64,000 bases of DNA from Bacteroidota bacterium. GTDB lineage: Bacteria > Bacteroidota > Bacteroidia > NS11-12g > UBA9320. Below are positions 1-9,169 of this stretch, in pieces. The translations under genes and the position numbers were made by a program. Where the stretch lies: positions 62,001 through 126,000 of the forward strand of contig CANIKO010000011.1 in assembly GCA_947468275.1 (NCBI GenBank). Reading direction: 5' to 3'. A model generated the notes under the pieces. It was not told where the DNA came from. It ran no database searches and worked only from the letters and a program-made list of their open reading frames with translations. The number at the start of each line of letters is the position of its first letter. Positions within the stretch are counted from its first letter, which is position 1.

Positions 1-408
1 AACTGCATTTATTTTAGGGGTGTATTTGCCCAAAGTACAAATATTATTAAACGTATGATCCATTCTCAGGCCAGTGGCCCAAACAATATTCACAGCTTTT
101 TGTCCTTTATCAATTAAAAAATCCAACGCTTTTTCCAAGTCAGTTTTATTTTGGTCAGGCGTATGAACTATTTCAATATCCGGCTGATTGGGAAACAACT
201 CCTGATTAGCTTCCAATCTGTCAAAGTCTCCTAAAAGCACATCAAATTTTACGCCCAAACTCATCACTTTGTCCAAAGCTCCATCTAGCACAATTACGTA
301 AGGACTCCACTCCAACAGCTGACCCAATAGCTCTTCAGTACAAGGCTGTCCATTGGCTATTATTAAAGCTGGTTCTTGATTTTCCTTTACAAAATGATGG
401 GAAGACAT
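1..408 (-). CDS. Thiamine pyrophosphokinase (3' end lies outside the window)
   Basis: Transfers pyrophosphate from ATP to thiamine to make thiamine diphosphate in the cytoplasm. The visible 136 residues start at an ATG (408-406) and run off the left edge, so roughly the C-terminal third is missing. The family's catalytic-domain signature is readable in order: DGA at 42-44, GDFD at 60-63 (Mg/ATP site), DQNKTDLEKAL at 85-95, and GLRMDH at 113-118. No partner gene is visible. A -7 promoter box lies at 426-433, giving a leader of about a dozen bases. Identification from motifs is firm; the thiamine-binding C-terminal domain cannot be seen. Confidence 0.9.
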   Translation of the reverse strand, partial: MSSHHFVKENQEPALIIANGQPCTEELLGQLLEWSPYVIVLDGALDKVMSLGVKFDVLLGDFDRLEANQELFPNQPDIEIVHTPDQNKTDLEKALDFLIDKGQKAVNIVWATGLRMDHTFNNICTLGKYTPKINAV

Positions 409-425
409 GGTACTCGTATTGGTCA

Positions 426-433
426 CAAAAATA
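426..433 (-). promoter_or_regulatory. Bacteroidota -7 box (TATTTTTG) for the thiamine pyrophosphokinase gene
   Basis: On the minus strand the box matches TAnnTTTG exactly and lies 17 bases before the ATG at 408. No convincing -33 TTTG is seen at the usual spacing. Confidence 0.4.
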
Positions 434-574
434 CCTTTTTAAGGTGATTAAGCTTTGGTAATAGAATTTTGAGAATACAATTTAGATAATCTTAAAGTCA
501 ATAAACACTTCAAATAAATTAATTGTGTTGTATCCTTCAATAATTTAAATCATTTTTACCAACCCAAAATAACA

Positions 575-2641
575 ATGAACAAACGATTAAGTTCTAAATT
601 ATTAACACCCTTGCTTTTGGCCAGCCTTATTTGGGGCTGCAAACGCGAACTTTCAACCAATTGGGATGCAGAATATGCCTTACCAATAGCCCACGCCGAA
701 ATGGATTTAGGCGATTTGGTTGGAGATAGTCTTTTAGTAAAGAAAGGCGATAACAGTCTTGATTTGGTTTACAATTATCAATTGGCGGTAGACAGTATCA
801 ACAAATATTTAGAAGTACCCGATACTTTACAAAATAAGTCAGTAACACTTTCTAAAATAGTATTGGACAACAGAACGCTTTCTGATACGATAACCCTTGG
901 TCAAATTTATCCACTTTCAAAATTATTGGATGGACAAACCCAAACTTTGCCTGCCTTTGACCAAGATGGGTCCAATAACAAACAAGAAATTGATGTGACC
1001 AAACAATTTTTCAAACAAGCTAAATTTAAGGACGGTTATATTGATATGACATTGAGCAATGACTTGCCAGTGGAAGCTGAAAAAATCGTTTTTCAATTGC
1101 TAAACAAAGGTGATAATGCAATTATTGTCTATGATTCATTTTTAAATGTATTACCCCATACCTCGGTAAAAACAACAAAATCACTAGCAGGAAAAAAGAT
1201 TGATGGGGTGTTGATTGGTATAGTTAAACGGATTAAAACCAAAGCAAGCACTACCCCGGTTTTAATTGATTCAAAAAAAGGGATACGACTGGATTTAGAA
1301 ATTAGGGATTTAGAAATAGAATATGCCACGGCAATTTTCCCAGCTCAAAATTTGGTAGATGAAAATCAAGAAGTACAATATAACTTGGGTGGAGCTGAGA
1401 TTACTTATATGGAATTAAACTCAGGATATGTGGTTATGGAAGTTTTTAGTAATGTGCAGGAAGAAATTATTTTGGACTACAAAATCCCTAATTCTATGAA
1501 AAATTTTGACAAGAGCAATTATGTAAGACAAACGGTAAAAGTACCGCCTGCCGTCAAAGGTTCATTTTCCAAAGTAGTTAAAAAATTTCCATTGGATGGA
1601 TACCAAATCTTTTACCGAGGAAAAACTCCAGACTTGCCCCCATTTAAGTTCAACACTGTTTACAGTGAATTTACTGCAAGGATAGAATATTCAGGAGTAG
1701 AAAGAACGTTATCGCTCAAAGACAGTGTTTATGTGCGGTTTGGACTTACTGATATCAAACCCAAACTAGCGATAGGCGATTTTGGAATACATTTTTTCAA
1801 CTTTGATGAAAAAAAACCGGTTAAGTTTTTTGAAAATGTAAAAGGAAACATAAGTTTGGAGGATGTTACAATGAATTTATTTTTTAAAAATACATTTGGC
1901 ATTCAAGCCGATATGACCATTGATAATATAACCGGAGTAAATACCCGAACCAATAATGCCGTTAAACTTATATCTTCAGCATTGCCTCCAACTTTTACTA
2001 TTGACAGGGCTAAAAACAACCCCTTTATTCCCTATGTTTATGCTATTCCATTTAACAAATCAAACTCTAACATAAAGCAGTTTTTGGAAAATATACCCGA
2101 CCGCGTAGATTCTAAATTTAGTATGGAAGTTCGTAAACGAGGGTCTCAAGATTATACCGATTTTGTGTTTGACACCAGCAAACTTGTAGTAAATCTGCAA
2201 TTGCAAATGCCTGTACAGTTTGGTAGCGATGGCCTTGAACTTAGCCAATTACAAGCCTTTAATTTTATGAGTTTCAAAAATTCGGACCGTATAAAAAGCG
2301 GGGTACTTAAATTGGATATTACCAACGGATACCCTTTTGAGGCCAGTTGTAATATTGAATTTTTGGATGAACAAGGCGTTTTACTCACTACACTTTATGA
2401 TGCCGTTGCACAAACAGTATTGCCCGGAATTATAGATGCCAATGATATGGTGAGCCAGCCCGTTCAGTCGCAATTATTTGCAGATATACCGGCATCAAAA
2501 ATGCAAAAAATTAAACTTGCAAAAAAAATAAGGATAAAAACCAAGTTCAATACCCCAGGAGGCAACCGTTATAAAATCTATAGCACTTATAAATTTGGAG
2601 TTAAACTAAAAGGAAATTTTGTATATGAACAAGGCTTTTAA
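575..2641 (+). CDS. Large predicted outer-membrane lipoprotein, family not recognised
   Basis: 688 residues. The N-terminus is a lipoprotein signal peptide: charged MNKR, hydrophobic core, and a lipobox ending LIWGC with the acylated Cys near residue 22. The rest is rich in beta-type hydroxyl and aromatic patches with no motif I recognise; it resembles the long uncharacterised lipoproteins Bacteroidota encode next to barrel proteins. The stop overlaps the start of the following barrel gene by 17 bases, which suggests translational coupling and a joint function at the outer membrane. No enzyme signature is visible, so no function is assigned. Confidence 0.75.
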   Translation: MNKRLSSKLLTPLLLASLIWGCKRELSTNWDAEYALPIAHAEMDLGDLVGDSLLVKKGDNSLDLVYNYQLAVDSINKYLEVPDTLQNKSVTLSKIVLDNRTLSDTITLGQIYPLSKLLDGQTQTLPAFDQDGSNNKQEIDVTKQFFKQAKFKDGYIDMTLSNDLPVEAEKIVFQLLNKGDNAIIVYDSFLNVLPHTSVKTTKSLAGKKIDGVLIGIVKRIKTKASTTPVLIDSKKGIRLDLEIRDLEIEYATAIFPAQNLVDENQEVQYNLGGAEITYMELNSGYVVMEVFSNVQEEIILDYKIPNSMKNFDKSNYVRQTVKVPPAVKGSFSKVVKKFPLDGYQIFYRGKTPDLPPFKFNTVYSEFTARIEYSGVERTLSLKDSVYVRFGLTDIKPKLAIGDFGIHFFNFDEKKPVKFFENVKGNISLEDVTMNLFFKNTFGIQADMTIDNITGVNTRTNNAVKLISSALPPTFTIDRAKNNPFIPYVYAIPFNKSNSNIKQFLENIPDRVDSKFSMEVRKRGSQDYTDFVFDTSKLVVNLQLQMPVQFGSDGLELSQLQAFNFMSFKNSDRIKSGVLKLDITNGYPFEASCNIEFLDEQGVLLTTLYDAVAQTVLPGIIDANDMVSQPVQSQLFADIPASKMQKIKLAKKIRIKTKFNTPGGNRYKIYSTYKFGVKLKGNFVYEQGF

Positions 2642-3881
2642 GCTACTACTTGCAATTCTCATTTCACTGCCGGGTCTCGCCCAAAACTCTGATTCAACCC
2701 AATGGAACAAATTTTCAAACCTTTTTGATAATCCTTATAAAAAATTTGAAGCCGTTGAAATTATCAGTTTTCAATCCTCAAGGACACTTTCTTCTAATAG
2801 AATTTCCAATGATTTTATTTACCCATTTATTTTGGGCAAAAATTTAGATAAAAAAACCATTGACCGCAATCTTGACAATTCAAAAAACAAACAATTCAAC
2901 AGTGAGTCTGACCAGGAATTGAGGTATATAAACCTTAAAAAAAACGCTTTTAAAAACAAGACCCTCAACTGGTATATTAAAGGCGGTGTGCACAGCCGGA
3001 CTTACGTAAATGCGAGTAATGATGCGGCACGATTAATTTTTAAAGGCAATACAGATACCACAAAATATCAGTTTAATAATAGTACCTACTCCAATTTAAA
3101 GATGAATAAATTTGGGGGAGGAATCTACCATCATGTAGATAAAACAGCCAAGCCATATAATTTAAGTTTAGGGCTTTTTATACTTCAAGCCCTTAACTAT
3201 GGAGATATAAATACTTATAAAAATAATTATTTGCACGGCAATGAAGATTCGTTTCGTGTAGGTGTTAATTATGACGCGGCTTTTGCTAATGCCAATGCGT
3301 TTTCATCCAATGGATTAGGATTGGGAGGCGAATTACTTTTTAATCAAAAATTAAGTACTGACAAAACTTGGGGATTCAGTCTTCAAAATTTAGGGTTTGC
3401 TCATTTTAAAAACACAGCCGCCACCTATTCTGCCAATGGTCAATATAAATTTGACGGGGTTTTTATTCCCGAAATTGGCCGGTTAGGTGAACCTGATTAC
3501 TTTCAAACCAAACTCGATTCTTTTACCAATCCATTAAACAATATAAAAGAACACCAATCCCAACTTATTTTAATAGCCCCCGTTTCATTTATCTATTACA
3601 CCCTTCGTTTAAGCAGCGGCTATTACCAATTTACGTTGCGGCATTCAGGCACCAAAGCTTTGCCGGTAGCGGAATTTCGCTACTTTAAATTTATCAAACC
3701 ATCCTTATTATTTGGGGTAACAGCAGGAGCCGTAGGTCAGCATTATTTAAATACTGATATCCATTGGGCTATCAATCGTCATTGGTTTTTTCAAGCCGGG
3801 GTGTATCATTTAGAAGCCCTCGCATTGCCCAAAACCTTTGGTGGATTGGGCGGAAAATATGGATTGCAGTTTGTGTTTTAG
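2625..3881 (+). CDS. Predicted outer-membrane beta-barrel protein (DUF5723-like)
   Basis: 418 residues from ATG 2625; an upstream in-frame TTG at 2619 is less likely because the signal peptide MNKAFKLLLAILISLPGLAQ begins at 2625. After cleavage at LAQ the chain alternates polar and aromatic residues and ends in FVF, the usual C-terminal aromatic of a barrel. Its arrangement (early basic region, then GGG/GLG-rich hairpins) is like DUF5723 proteins, but that family call is tentative. It overlaps the upstream lipoprotein gene by 17 bases and converges on the next gene with a 4-base overlap of stop codons, leaving no room for a separate terminator. Confidence 0.7.
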   Translation: MNKAFKLLLAILISLPGLAQNSDSTQWNKFSNLFDNPYKKFEAVEIISFQSSRTLSSNRISNDFIYPFILGKNLDKKTIDRNLDNSKNKQFNSESDQELRYINLKKNAFKNKTLNWYIKGGVHSRTYVNASNDAARLIFKGNTDTTKYQFNNSTYSNLKMNKFGGGIYHHVDKTAKPYNLSLGLFILQALNYGDINTYKNNYLHGNEDSFRVGVNYDAAFANANAFSSNGLGLGGELLFNQKLSTDKTWGFSLQNLGFAHFKNTAATYSANGQYKFDGVFIPEIGRLGEPDYFQTKLDSFTNPLNNIKEHQSQLILIAPVSFIYYTLRLSSGYYQFTLRHSGTKALPVAEFRYFKFIKPSLLFGVTAGAVGQHYLNTDIHWAINRHWFFQAGVYHLEALALPKTFGGLGGKYGLQFVF

Positions 3882-6800
3882 TGAATCACATTCACCAGTC
3901 CCTTGAAGGTGTTTTCTGAACCGTCTTTAAATTTTACTTTTATAACATAACTGTAAACTCCGTCTTCATAGGTGGGTTTCCAGGGGTTGCTGCCTTTATA
4001 AACTACTTGATCGGTTCGGGCTACTATTAGCATTTGGTAGCTTTGTATTTTCCAGCCGTAAGGTGCAAATTCATCATTCAATCCATCATCGTTGCGGCTT
4101 ACAGCGTTGGGAATATAAAAAGCATCGGATACGCCTATTCGTATGGTTTTGGTAACGGTATCGGTGCAACCAAATGTATTGCTTACCATTAATGAAGCTT
4201 GATAGGTGGCCGTATCTATTACCGGCAAACGCACCGATTGCCATGATTTATGAAACAATCTCAAATCTTTTCCAATGGCCCAGTTATACGTTTTATAAGT
4301 AGTTTCCATGGGAGTTAATTCCACCGTTCCATTATCTACCGTTGGGTTTTCGGGAATGATGGCAAAATCGGCGTTTGGTTTTTCTATCACCATAAGGCTT
4401 GCACTTGTATTAGCCGGGCAACCTATGCTGTCGGCTATTTGCAGTTGAACGATTTGCTTTCCTTTCTCGGCAAATAGTAAGGTGGTGTCTCTATTTTTTA
4501 AAGGTCTTTGATTGGAAAGCCAGATGAGTGTTGAGCTGATAGGTGAAAACGATTGGCTTTGGTTGTGAATTGTGACAGGCTGAAACTGACATACTGAATC
4601 TACCGATAGCCCTAACTTAGCTGTAGGATTGGGGAATAATTGCAGACTGTCTTTTACGGTTGTTTGGCAATAATCTGTGGTTATAACCTTTATCCATTGC
4701 TTTTTATGAATGTCGGTCAGGTTTATTGTTTTTCCAATATCAATAGCCCTATTATCTTTATACCACACATGGTTTAATGAATTTTTATACCCTCCCCTTC
4801 CAGTTATTCTTAGGGTGAGGCTGCTATCAAAACAAGCGGGCTTGTCTATTTTGGCTACAATGGATAAAGGTATTGAAAGATTGATAATTGTGGTATCTTG
4901 ATTTAACGAACATCCATCACTTAATATAGCTTTGAAACTTATTTGATTAAGAACATTTACCGAAAAAGTATCTGTTATAGCCAAAGGTTGATTTGTAATT
5001 GATAGCCATTGATATTTATAACCTGTGGCCAAACCTCCCGATGGGTTTAGTTTTAAAAATACTCGGCTGTCTTTACAAACTACAGTATCTTTTGGCAAGC
5101 CTTTAATTTTTAAAGGAGGCCTTACGGTAATGGTTTTATAGGCGGTGTCTATTTTGCCGCAACCGCTGCTATCGCTAATAATGATTCGGTATTTGGTGGT
5201 TACAATTGGTATAGCCAAGGTAGTTTTGGCGGTGCTGTCCTGCACCAAAATACCCGGGCTCCACTGCCAGCGACTACCCCCTGTGGTAGTTATTTTTAAG
5301 GTTTGCCCTTGGCATATTAGTGTGTCTTTACCCGCATTGGCGGTGTCTTTACTGTATATTAACAATCGCAAAGTATCGTATTTATAATAGCTTTGTACCA
5401 CAGGGCTAGTACTCAATATCCGTATTCTATAGCTTGGGCTGCTTTCCACATCAAATAAGGGCAGCAATCCGCGTATCAGGCCATCCGTATCACTTGTTAG
5501 CCTGCCCAACTCCCGTTCTTTGCCTGTAAAATTTCCTTCGGCATCACTTAGCTGGGCTATGAATTGATTACCTGTATTAAACGTTCCGTTTTTGGTATAT
5601 GGGATTTTGATGGTATCGCCAGCACAGTAGGGGCCGCTTTTTACATAGCCGCGGATGATTTCGATATCGTTGATTCTTGATAGCAATATATCTAAACCAT
5701 TCTTCTTTGAAATATATAATTTATTATCAATATTTATTGTATCAATAAAATTATAAGCAAGCAAGATGCCTTTCCCATTTACACCACTAATAGACTGTGA
5801 AAAACTTATTTTGTTTGTTTTATTAATCCTGCTTATCCAGATAAAATTTCCCCTGTTATCAATTTTAAAGAACCACAAAATACCGGAAGTATCGTATAGT
5901 TCAAAATTATCTATTTTTACATTTCCAAACATATACCCAGTTCCAAAATAAAAACCATCACTTATAGCAATGTCTCGTATCCCCGAACTTGTAAATTTTG
6001 AATTGGCTAGGTATTGAAATGTTTTATTCCATTTAATATTAAACTGGCTATCAATACAAATCAAGAGGGGATACTGATTTTTATTAGGAGAAACAATAAT
6101 TTTTCCATTGCATAGAAATAGTGTATCACTATAATAACTTCCAACTAAAACTATATTACTTAAATTGTCCATCGCAGATTTTTCAAAAGGTTCACTTTTT
6201 GAATATAAAATTCGCTTTACTTTTGTGAAATTTAAATTTGAATCTAATTTAAAAGCGTAAGCCGACCATCGCTTTGGCTGATTATTTAAATAATTTACTC
6301 CATTTAAATTGAAGCCTTCTAAAAAACTACCACAAGCAAAAACATTTTTATTCTTATCTAAATGAATTGAATACAATGTTCCTTGCGCATTTTTAATTGG
6401 TGCTGTTGCACCGGTTATTACCAAATTACTGGATAACTTGAAAATCAATAAATTATCATTTTTCTTTATTGAAAGATTGATGGATGAAATATAAATGGAA
6501 TCGGAATACCAATAAGTGTTGAAAGGGTTAGAACTTTTCTGATATTTAAAAGCAGCATAAATGTTTTCCTTTTCATCAATGTTTAAGCAATAAAAGGCAG
6601 AAAAAGAACTATCGCCAAGATGCAAAAGATTAAGAAAATTTCCGTTCGAATCTAATTTAAGTATAAATCCATTATCCTTCAACATTTTGCTTTCGTATTT
6701 TTTGTTTCCCAGATAAACTTTTCCCCGAAAATTGCCACATAAATATATGTTTTTATTTTTTTCGAAAACCTTAATATCCCTAATATTAAAATAACCGTTA

Positions 6801-7087
6801 CTTATAAATGAATCAGGTGTCCAAACCCACTTCGGATTTCCATCTTTATCAAGTTTGGCAACGCAAACACTCGTTAATGTTTTATTAGATATTTTGAAAT
6901 TACCGATGGACGTGGTATCCCAAAAATTCCAACCAATAATAGATTCCTCATTTTGCTGAAGGTAGCAAATTTGATTTTCTTCTGTATTACCTAATCCTAC
7001 TTGTTTGTTCCAAAGAAAATTTTGGGCATGGCAAATTTTTAAAATACCAAAAATAAAGATCACCAAAAAAAGATTAATTCTAAACAT
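3878..7087 (-). CDS. Secreted multidomain protein with T9SS type B (CHU_C, gliding motility-associated) C-terminal signal
   Basis: 1069 residues with an N-terminal signal peptide ending in CHAQ. The first ~470 residues repeat a pattern of the form KLDSNGN / FKIDNRGNF with paired W/Y positions, typical of beta-propeller or SBBP-like repeats. Residues ~480-980 hold several Ig/PKD-like modules rich in Asp, Thr and Cys. The end carries the CHU_C signal: YIPNAVSRNDDGLNDEFAPYG, then GVYSYVIKVKF and a terminal GLVNVIH. Proteins of this form are exported across the outer membrane by the T9SS, whose SprA subunit is encoded at 28.2 kb. The gene starts 21 bases after the stop of the S74-type cargo gene on the same strand, so the two may share a transcript. 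Its specific role is unknown. Confidence 0.85.
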   Translation of the reverse strand: MFRINLFLVIFIFGILKICHAQNFLWNKQVGLGNTEENQICYLQQNEESIIGWNFWDTTSIGNFKISNKTLTSVCVAKLDKDGNPKWVWTPDSFISNGYFNIRDIKVFEKNKNIYLCGNFRGKVYLGNKKYESKMLKDNGFILKLDSNGNFLNLLHLGDSSFSAFYCLNIDEKENIYAAFKYQKSSNPFNTYWYSDSIYISSINLSIKKNDNLLIFKLSSNLVITGATAPIKNAQGTLYSIHLDKNKNVFACGSFLEGFNLNGVNYLNNQPKRWSAYAFKLDSNLNFTKVKRILYSKSEPFEKSAMDNLSNIVLVGSYYSDTLFLCNGKIIVSPNKNQYPLLICIDSQFNIKWNKTFQYLANSKFTSSGIRDIAISDGFYFGTGYMFGNVKIDNFELYDTSGILWFFKIDNRGNFIWISRINKTNKISFSQSISGVNGKGILLAYNFIDTINIDNKLYISKKNGLDILLSRINDIEIIRGYVKSGPYCAGDTIKIPYTKNGTFNTGNQFIAQLSDAEGNFTGKERELGRLTSDTDGLIRGLLPLFDVESSPSYRIRILSTSPVVQSYYKYDTLRLLIYSKDTANAGKDTLICQGQTLKITTTGGSRWQWSPGILVQDSTAKTTLAIPIVTTKYRIIISDSSGCGKIDTAYKTITVRPPLKIKGLPKDTVVCKDSRVFLKLNPSGGLATGYKYQWLSITNQPLAITDTFSVNVLNQISFKAILSDGCSLNQDTTIINLSIPLSIVAKIDKPACFDSSLTLRITGRGGYKNSLNHVWYKDNRAIDIGKTINLTDIHKKQWIKVITTDYCQTTVKDSLQLFPNPTAKLGLSVDSVCQFQPVTIHNQSQSFSPISSTLIWLSNQRPLKNRDTTLLFAEKGKQIVQLQIADSIGCPANTSASLMVIEKPNADFAIIPENPTVDNGTVELTPMETTYKTYNWAIGKDLRLFHKSWQSVRLPVIDTATYQASLMVSNTFGCTDTVTKTIRIGVSDAFYIPNAVSRNDDGLNDEFAPYGWKIQSYQMLIVARTDQVVYKGSNPWKPTYEDGVYSYVIKVKFKDGSENTFKGLVNVIH

Positions 7088-7108
7088 TGATAAGAATACC
7101 GCTAATGT

Positions 7109-8134
7109 TTAATCAGTAGCCGCAATAATCATAGTTTTGGTGTCTATTAGACTACTATCTACCAAAAGGCTATAATGATACGTGCCAATTGCCAAATTGC
7201 TGCAATCCAACTCTACTTGCCCAAATCCCGTTTTATTTAAAGGGAAAGCTTTTATAAGTTTACCTGTATTATCAATAACTTTTAAGAAGGCATTGGCAAT
7301 ATTATCGAGTAAATAATAATCTATAAACGTAAAACCATTAAAAGGGTTAGGGTGATTTTGAAAAAGAAGTGGTAATTGGTTTAATGTTATTTTATAAGAT
7401 GTTACCTTACTATTATCCTTAATTATATTAGAGGCAAAAACCAAATCTAATCTATATTTCAAAGAATCAATAATAGATTGTTGTTGTTGGATAGCAAGTG
7501 TTAATATTGGCACAAATTCTGTGTATTCTACACCTAGACAACTAGAATCGGTTTCGCTTCCAGCAACTATCGAATTCGGAAAAATAATTTGTAAATCCTG
7601 TGCAATAAACCCATGATGGTCAGAGCCATTAATTTCTGATTTTAGAACATATGTAAATGGTTTTAATTGCAATACAGTTGACAAGCCATATTCTAATGGC
7701 GTAATATTTTCCTTTAACCTTTTATCAGAAGTTTTATATCCACCTACATCTACCCACATTTCAGAAAATCTATCGGTGGGATTTCCAATATTAGTCGCAA
7801 GCACTGCACCTGTTGCATCAAGCATCGGCCCAATATACTGGCATCTTACTTCTCCATTGAAATAAGAATTTGTCCTTGTTATTTTGTGATATCCATCGAA
7901 TAAGTTCAATTCCTTTGCTCCCAAAGTTAAAACTTCTTTATAACTTCCATTAATATCATATGCAGCACACTTTAATATTCCTTTTTTTTGCCAATCATTA
8001 CCATTGGTCGTAATAGATTTTATTGAACTTGCGATTCCAAGAGAAAAATCTTTATCTTGTACTAAAAATGAACCGTTAGGGTAACCTGTTGCTGCATTAC
8101 CTCCCCCTATAACAACATTTTTTGTATATGTCAC
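7109..8134 (-). CDS. S74-type (endosialidase chaperone) protein with T9SS type A signal; 5' end out of frame with its promoter-proximal ATG
   Basis: The open frame holds a peptidase S74/intramolecular chaperone domain at about residues 130-225 (SDKRLKENI, then GLSTVLQLKPFTY, HHGFIAQDLQ, and a coiled QQQQSIIDSLKYRL helix) and a T9SS type A domain at ~260-341 (NHPNPFN, then GTYHYSLL). S74 domains trimerise and release from fibrous surface proteins. The first usable codon in this frame is GTG 8134, which is mid-domain: the frame stays open upstream to 8266 without an ATG. A signal-like start with its own promoter (ATG 8285) lies in another frame, separated by seven 8-bp repeats. 8285 to 8134 is 151 bases (1 mod 3), so one added repeat unit would join them. 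As sequenced, the protein is probably not exported. Confidence 0.75.
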   Translation of the reverse strand: MTYTKNVVIGGGNAATGYPNGSFLVQDKDFSLGIASSIKSITTNGNDWQKKGILKCAAYDINGSYKEVLTLGAKELNLFDGYHKITRTNSYFNGEVRCQYIGPMLDATGAVLATNIGNPTDRFSEMWVDVGGYKTSDKRLKENITPLEYGLSTVLQLKPFTYVLKSEINGSDHHGFIAQDLQIIFPNSIVAGSETDSSCLGVEYTEFVPILTLAIQQQQSIIDSLKYRLDLVFASNIIKDNSKVTSYKITLNQLPLLFQNHPNPFNGFTFIDYYLLDNIANAFLKVIDNTGKLIKAFPLNKTGFGQVELDCSNLAIGTYHYSLLVDSSLIDTKTMIIAATD

Positions 8135-8192
8135 AAATCCTTTATTATTAGTCGAAATACCATCAATAAAAAATGACTTAACACCTCCTGCC

Positions 8193-8285
8193 TTAAATTT
8201 GAACGCCTGAACGCCTGAACGCCTGAAAGCCTGAAAGCCTGAACGCCTGAACGCCTGAAACAGAAATTAGTAGATTTTTTTTCAT
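8193..8285 (-). other. Out-of-phase 5' segment of the S74 cargo gene (ATG to premature TAA)
   Basis: ATG 8285 begins MKKNLLISV, a basic-then-hydrophobic start like a secretion signal. It then reads through the octanucleotide repeat as SGVQAFRL/SGFQAFRR-type octapeptides and stops at TAA 8195-8193, 30 codons in all. The promoter at 8307-8339 sits at the right distance for this ATG. The downstream S74 frame is one base out of register. It is read here as the detached start of the S74 gene, not as an independent peptide gene. Confidence 0.6.
8201..8256. repeat. Octanucleotide tandem repeat, seven copies of GAACGCCT (two are GAAAGCCT)
   Basis: Seven perfect-length 8-bp units lie inside the 5' end of the S74 cargo gene. 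Units 4 and 5 carry the A variant. Because 8 is not a multiple of 3, the minus strand is open in all three frames across the array and always encodes the octapeptide VQAFRRSG in some rotation. Changing copy number therefore changes only the frame of what follows. Seven copies gives the off register; five or eight would be on. Confidence 0.95.
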
Positions 8286-8306
8286 AATATTTGTTATTGG
8301 GTTACA

Positions 8307-8339
8307 CAAATATAAACACTAAACTTAGCGCGATAACAA
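8307..8339 (-). promoter_or_regulatory. Promoter of the S74 cargo gene
   Basis: On the minus strand a -7 box TATATTTG (8314-8307) is preceded by TTG (8339-8337) with a 22-base spacer. The predicted start of transcription is about 15 bases before ATG 8285. This placement supports 8285 as the true start of the gene now split by the repeat. Confidence 0.5.
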
Positions 8340-8393
8340 GTAAACCAGTAAATATAATTTGATTACTAGGCAAGTATAGCCTTCTAAAAAATA

Positions 8394-8594
8394 TTACTCA
8401 GGATTATTTTTCCTGTCCTCCATTTTTTTGCGTTGTCGTTTTCTAAAGAAAAACATAAATGCCGAAGCTACAAATACCATGGCAAACACTTGAAAATGCT
8501 CGCCCGTAAAACCTTCTTGCTTATAGCCTATTACCAATTCAACTAAGGATACTGCTGCAATAGCCATCCACATTATTTCTATAAATCTGCGCAT
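8394..8594 (-). CDS. Small predicted inner-membrane protein
   Basis: 66 residues: two hydrophobic segments (about 8-23 and 37-50) linked by a short loop with a Gly/Glu/His turn, then a strongly basic tail KKRQRKKMEDRKNN-like that should face the cytoplasm. The family is not recognised. It begins 8 bases after the lptC stop on the same strand, so it is the last gene of the birA-coaX-barrel-lptC transcript. Position suggests a membrane or envelope role, nothing more specific. Confidence 0.65.
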   Translation of the reverse strand: MRRFIEIMWMAIAAVSLVELVIGYKQEGFTGEHFQVFAMVFVASAFMFFFRKRQRKKMEDRKNNPE

Positions 8595-8602
8595 ATTTTT
8601 AA

Positions 8603-9169
8603 TTATTTAATAGATACTCGTCCTTTTAAATTTTTGATGCGATACCGCGTAAAGTTTTGATTGGATTCAAAGCCGGTGCCATAAAGTATTTCATCGGGGG
8701 TTTTTATTTTTATAAAGTTATCGGTATAAATCTTTTCACTCCGCTGATCCCAAGTTAATTTTTCGGTTTCTAATTCTTCATTTCGGGTATTTTTCACCTT
8801 CACATTATTACGTACTTCTATCGTTTTTTTGTTTTCATAACTAATGGCATAGTCAGCAGTTAACGAACTTTCAATCTCGCCGCTTGGGTTATAAAAATAG
8901 CCTTTCACACCCTTTTTCATTTCCATATAAGGATCGGCTTTCTGTGGGTAGCGTTCCATCAAGGGCGAAAATATTTTAGCTTTCAAAATTCCTGAATCGG
9001 TATAACTGATAGCTACATCGGTGGCTTTTTCAACCCCCAAACTCGACATTAATTTGCTTACTTTTTTTACCTTTTCAGGGTCCTTTTTGCAGGAGATTAA
9101 GAGTGAGGTTAAGGCTAAGGTTAAGGTTAATGTATTTGCCCAACTAAAATATTTAACACTTGGTTTCAT
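8603..9169 (-). CDS. lptC: LPS export ABC transporter periplasmic protein LptC
   Basis: 188 residues. The N-terminus is a hydrophobic signal with lipobox-like LLISC (Cys near 27), as usual for Bacteroidota LptC. The remainder has the LptC/OstA jellyroll pattern: short beta strands with SGILKAKIFSP, MEMKKGVKGYFY, ADYAISYENKKTIEVRNNV, LTWDQRSEKIYTDNFI and GTGFESNQNFTRYRI. LptC links the LptBFG transporter to the LptA bridge and passes lipopolysaccharide through the periplasm. Its start codon shares one base with the stop of the upstream barrel gene, indicating coupled translation in the birA-coaX-barrel-lptC operon. Confidence 0.9.
   Translation of the reverse strand: MKPSVKYFSWANTLTLTLALTSLLISCKKDPEKVKKVSKLMSSLGVEKATDVAISYTDSGILKAKIFSPLMERYPQKADPYMEMKKGVKGYFYNPSGEIESSLTADYAISYENKKTIEVRNNVKVKNTRNEELETEKLTWDQRSEKIYTDNFIKIKTPDEILYGTGFESNQNFTRYRIKNLKGRVSIK

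Noticed and set aside
1129-1329. Minus-strand open frame of 66 codons inside the first lipoprotein gene
   Set aside because: It lies wholly inside a well-supported gene and has no signal, motif or promoter.
8201-8256. The 8-bp array as a CRISPR remnant
   Set aside because: The units are too short, with no spacers and no cas genes.
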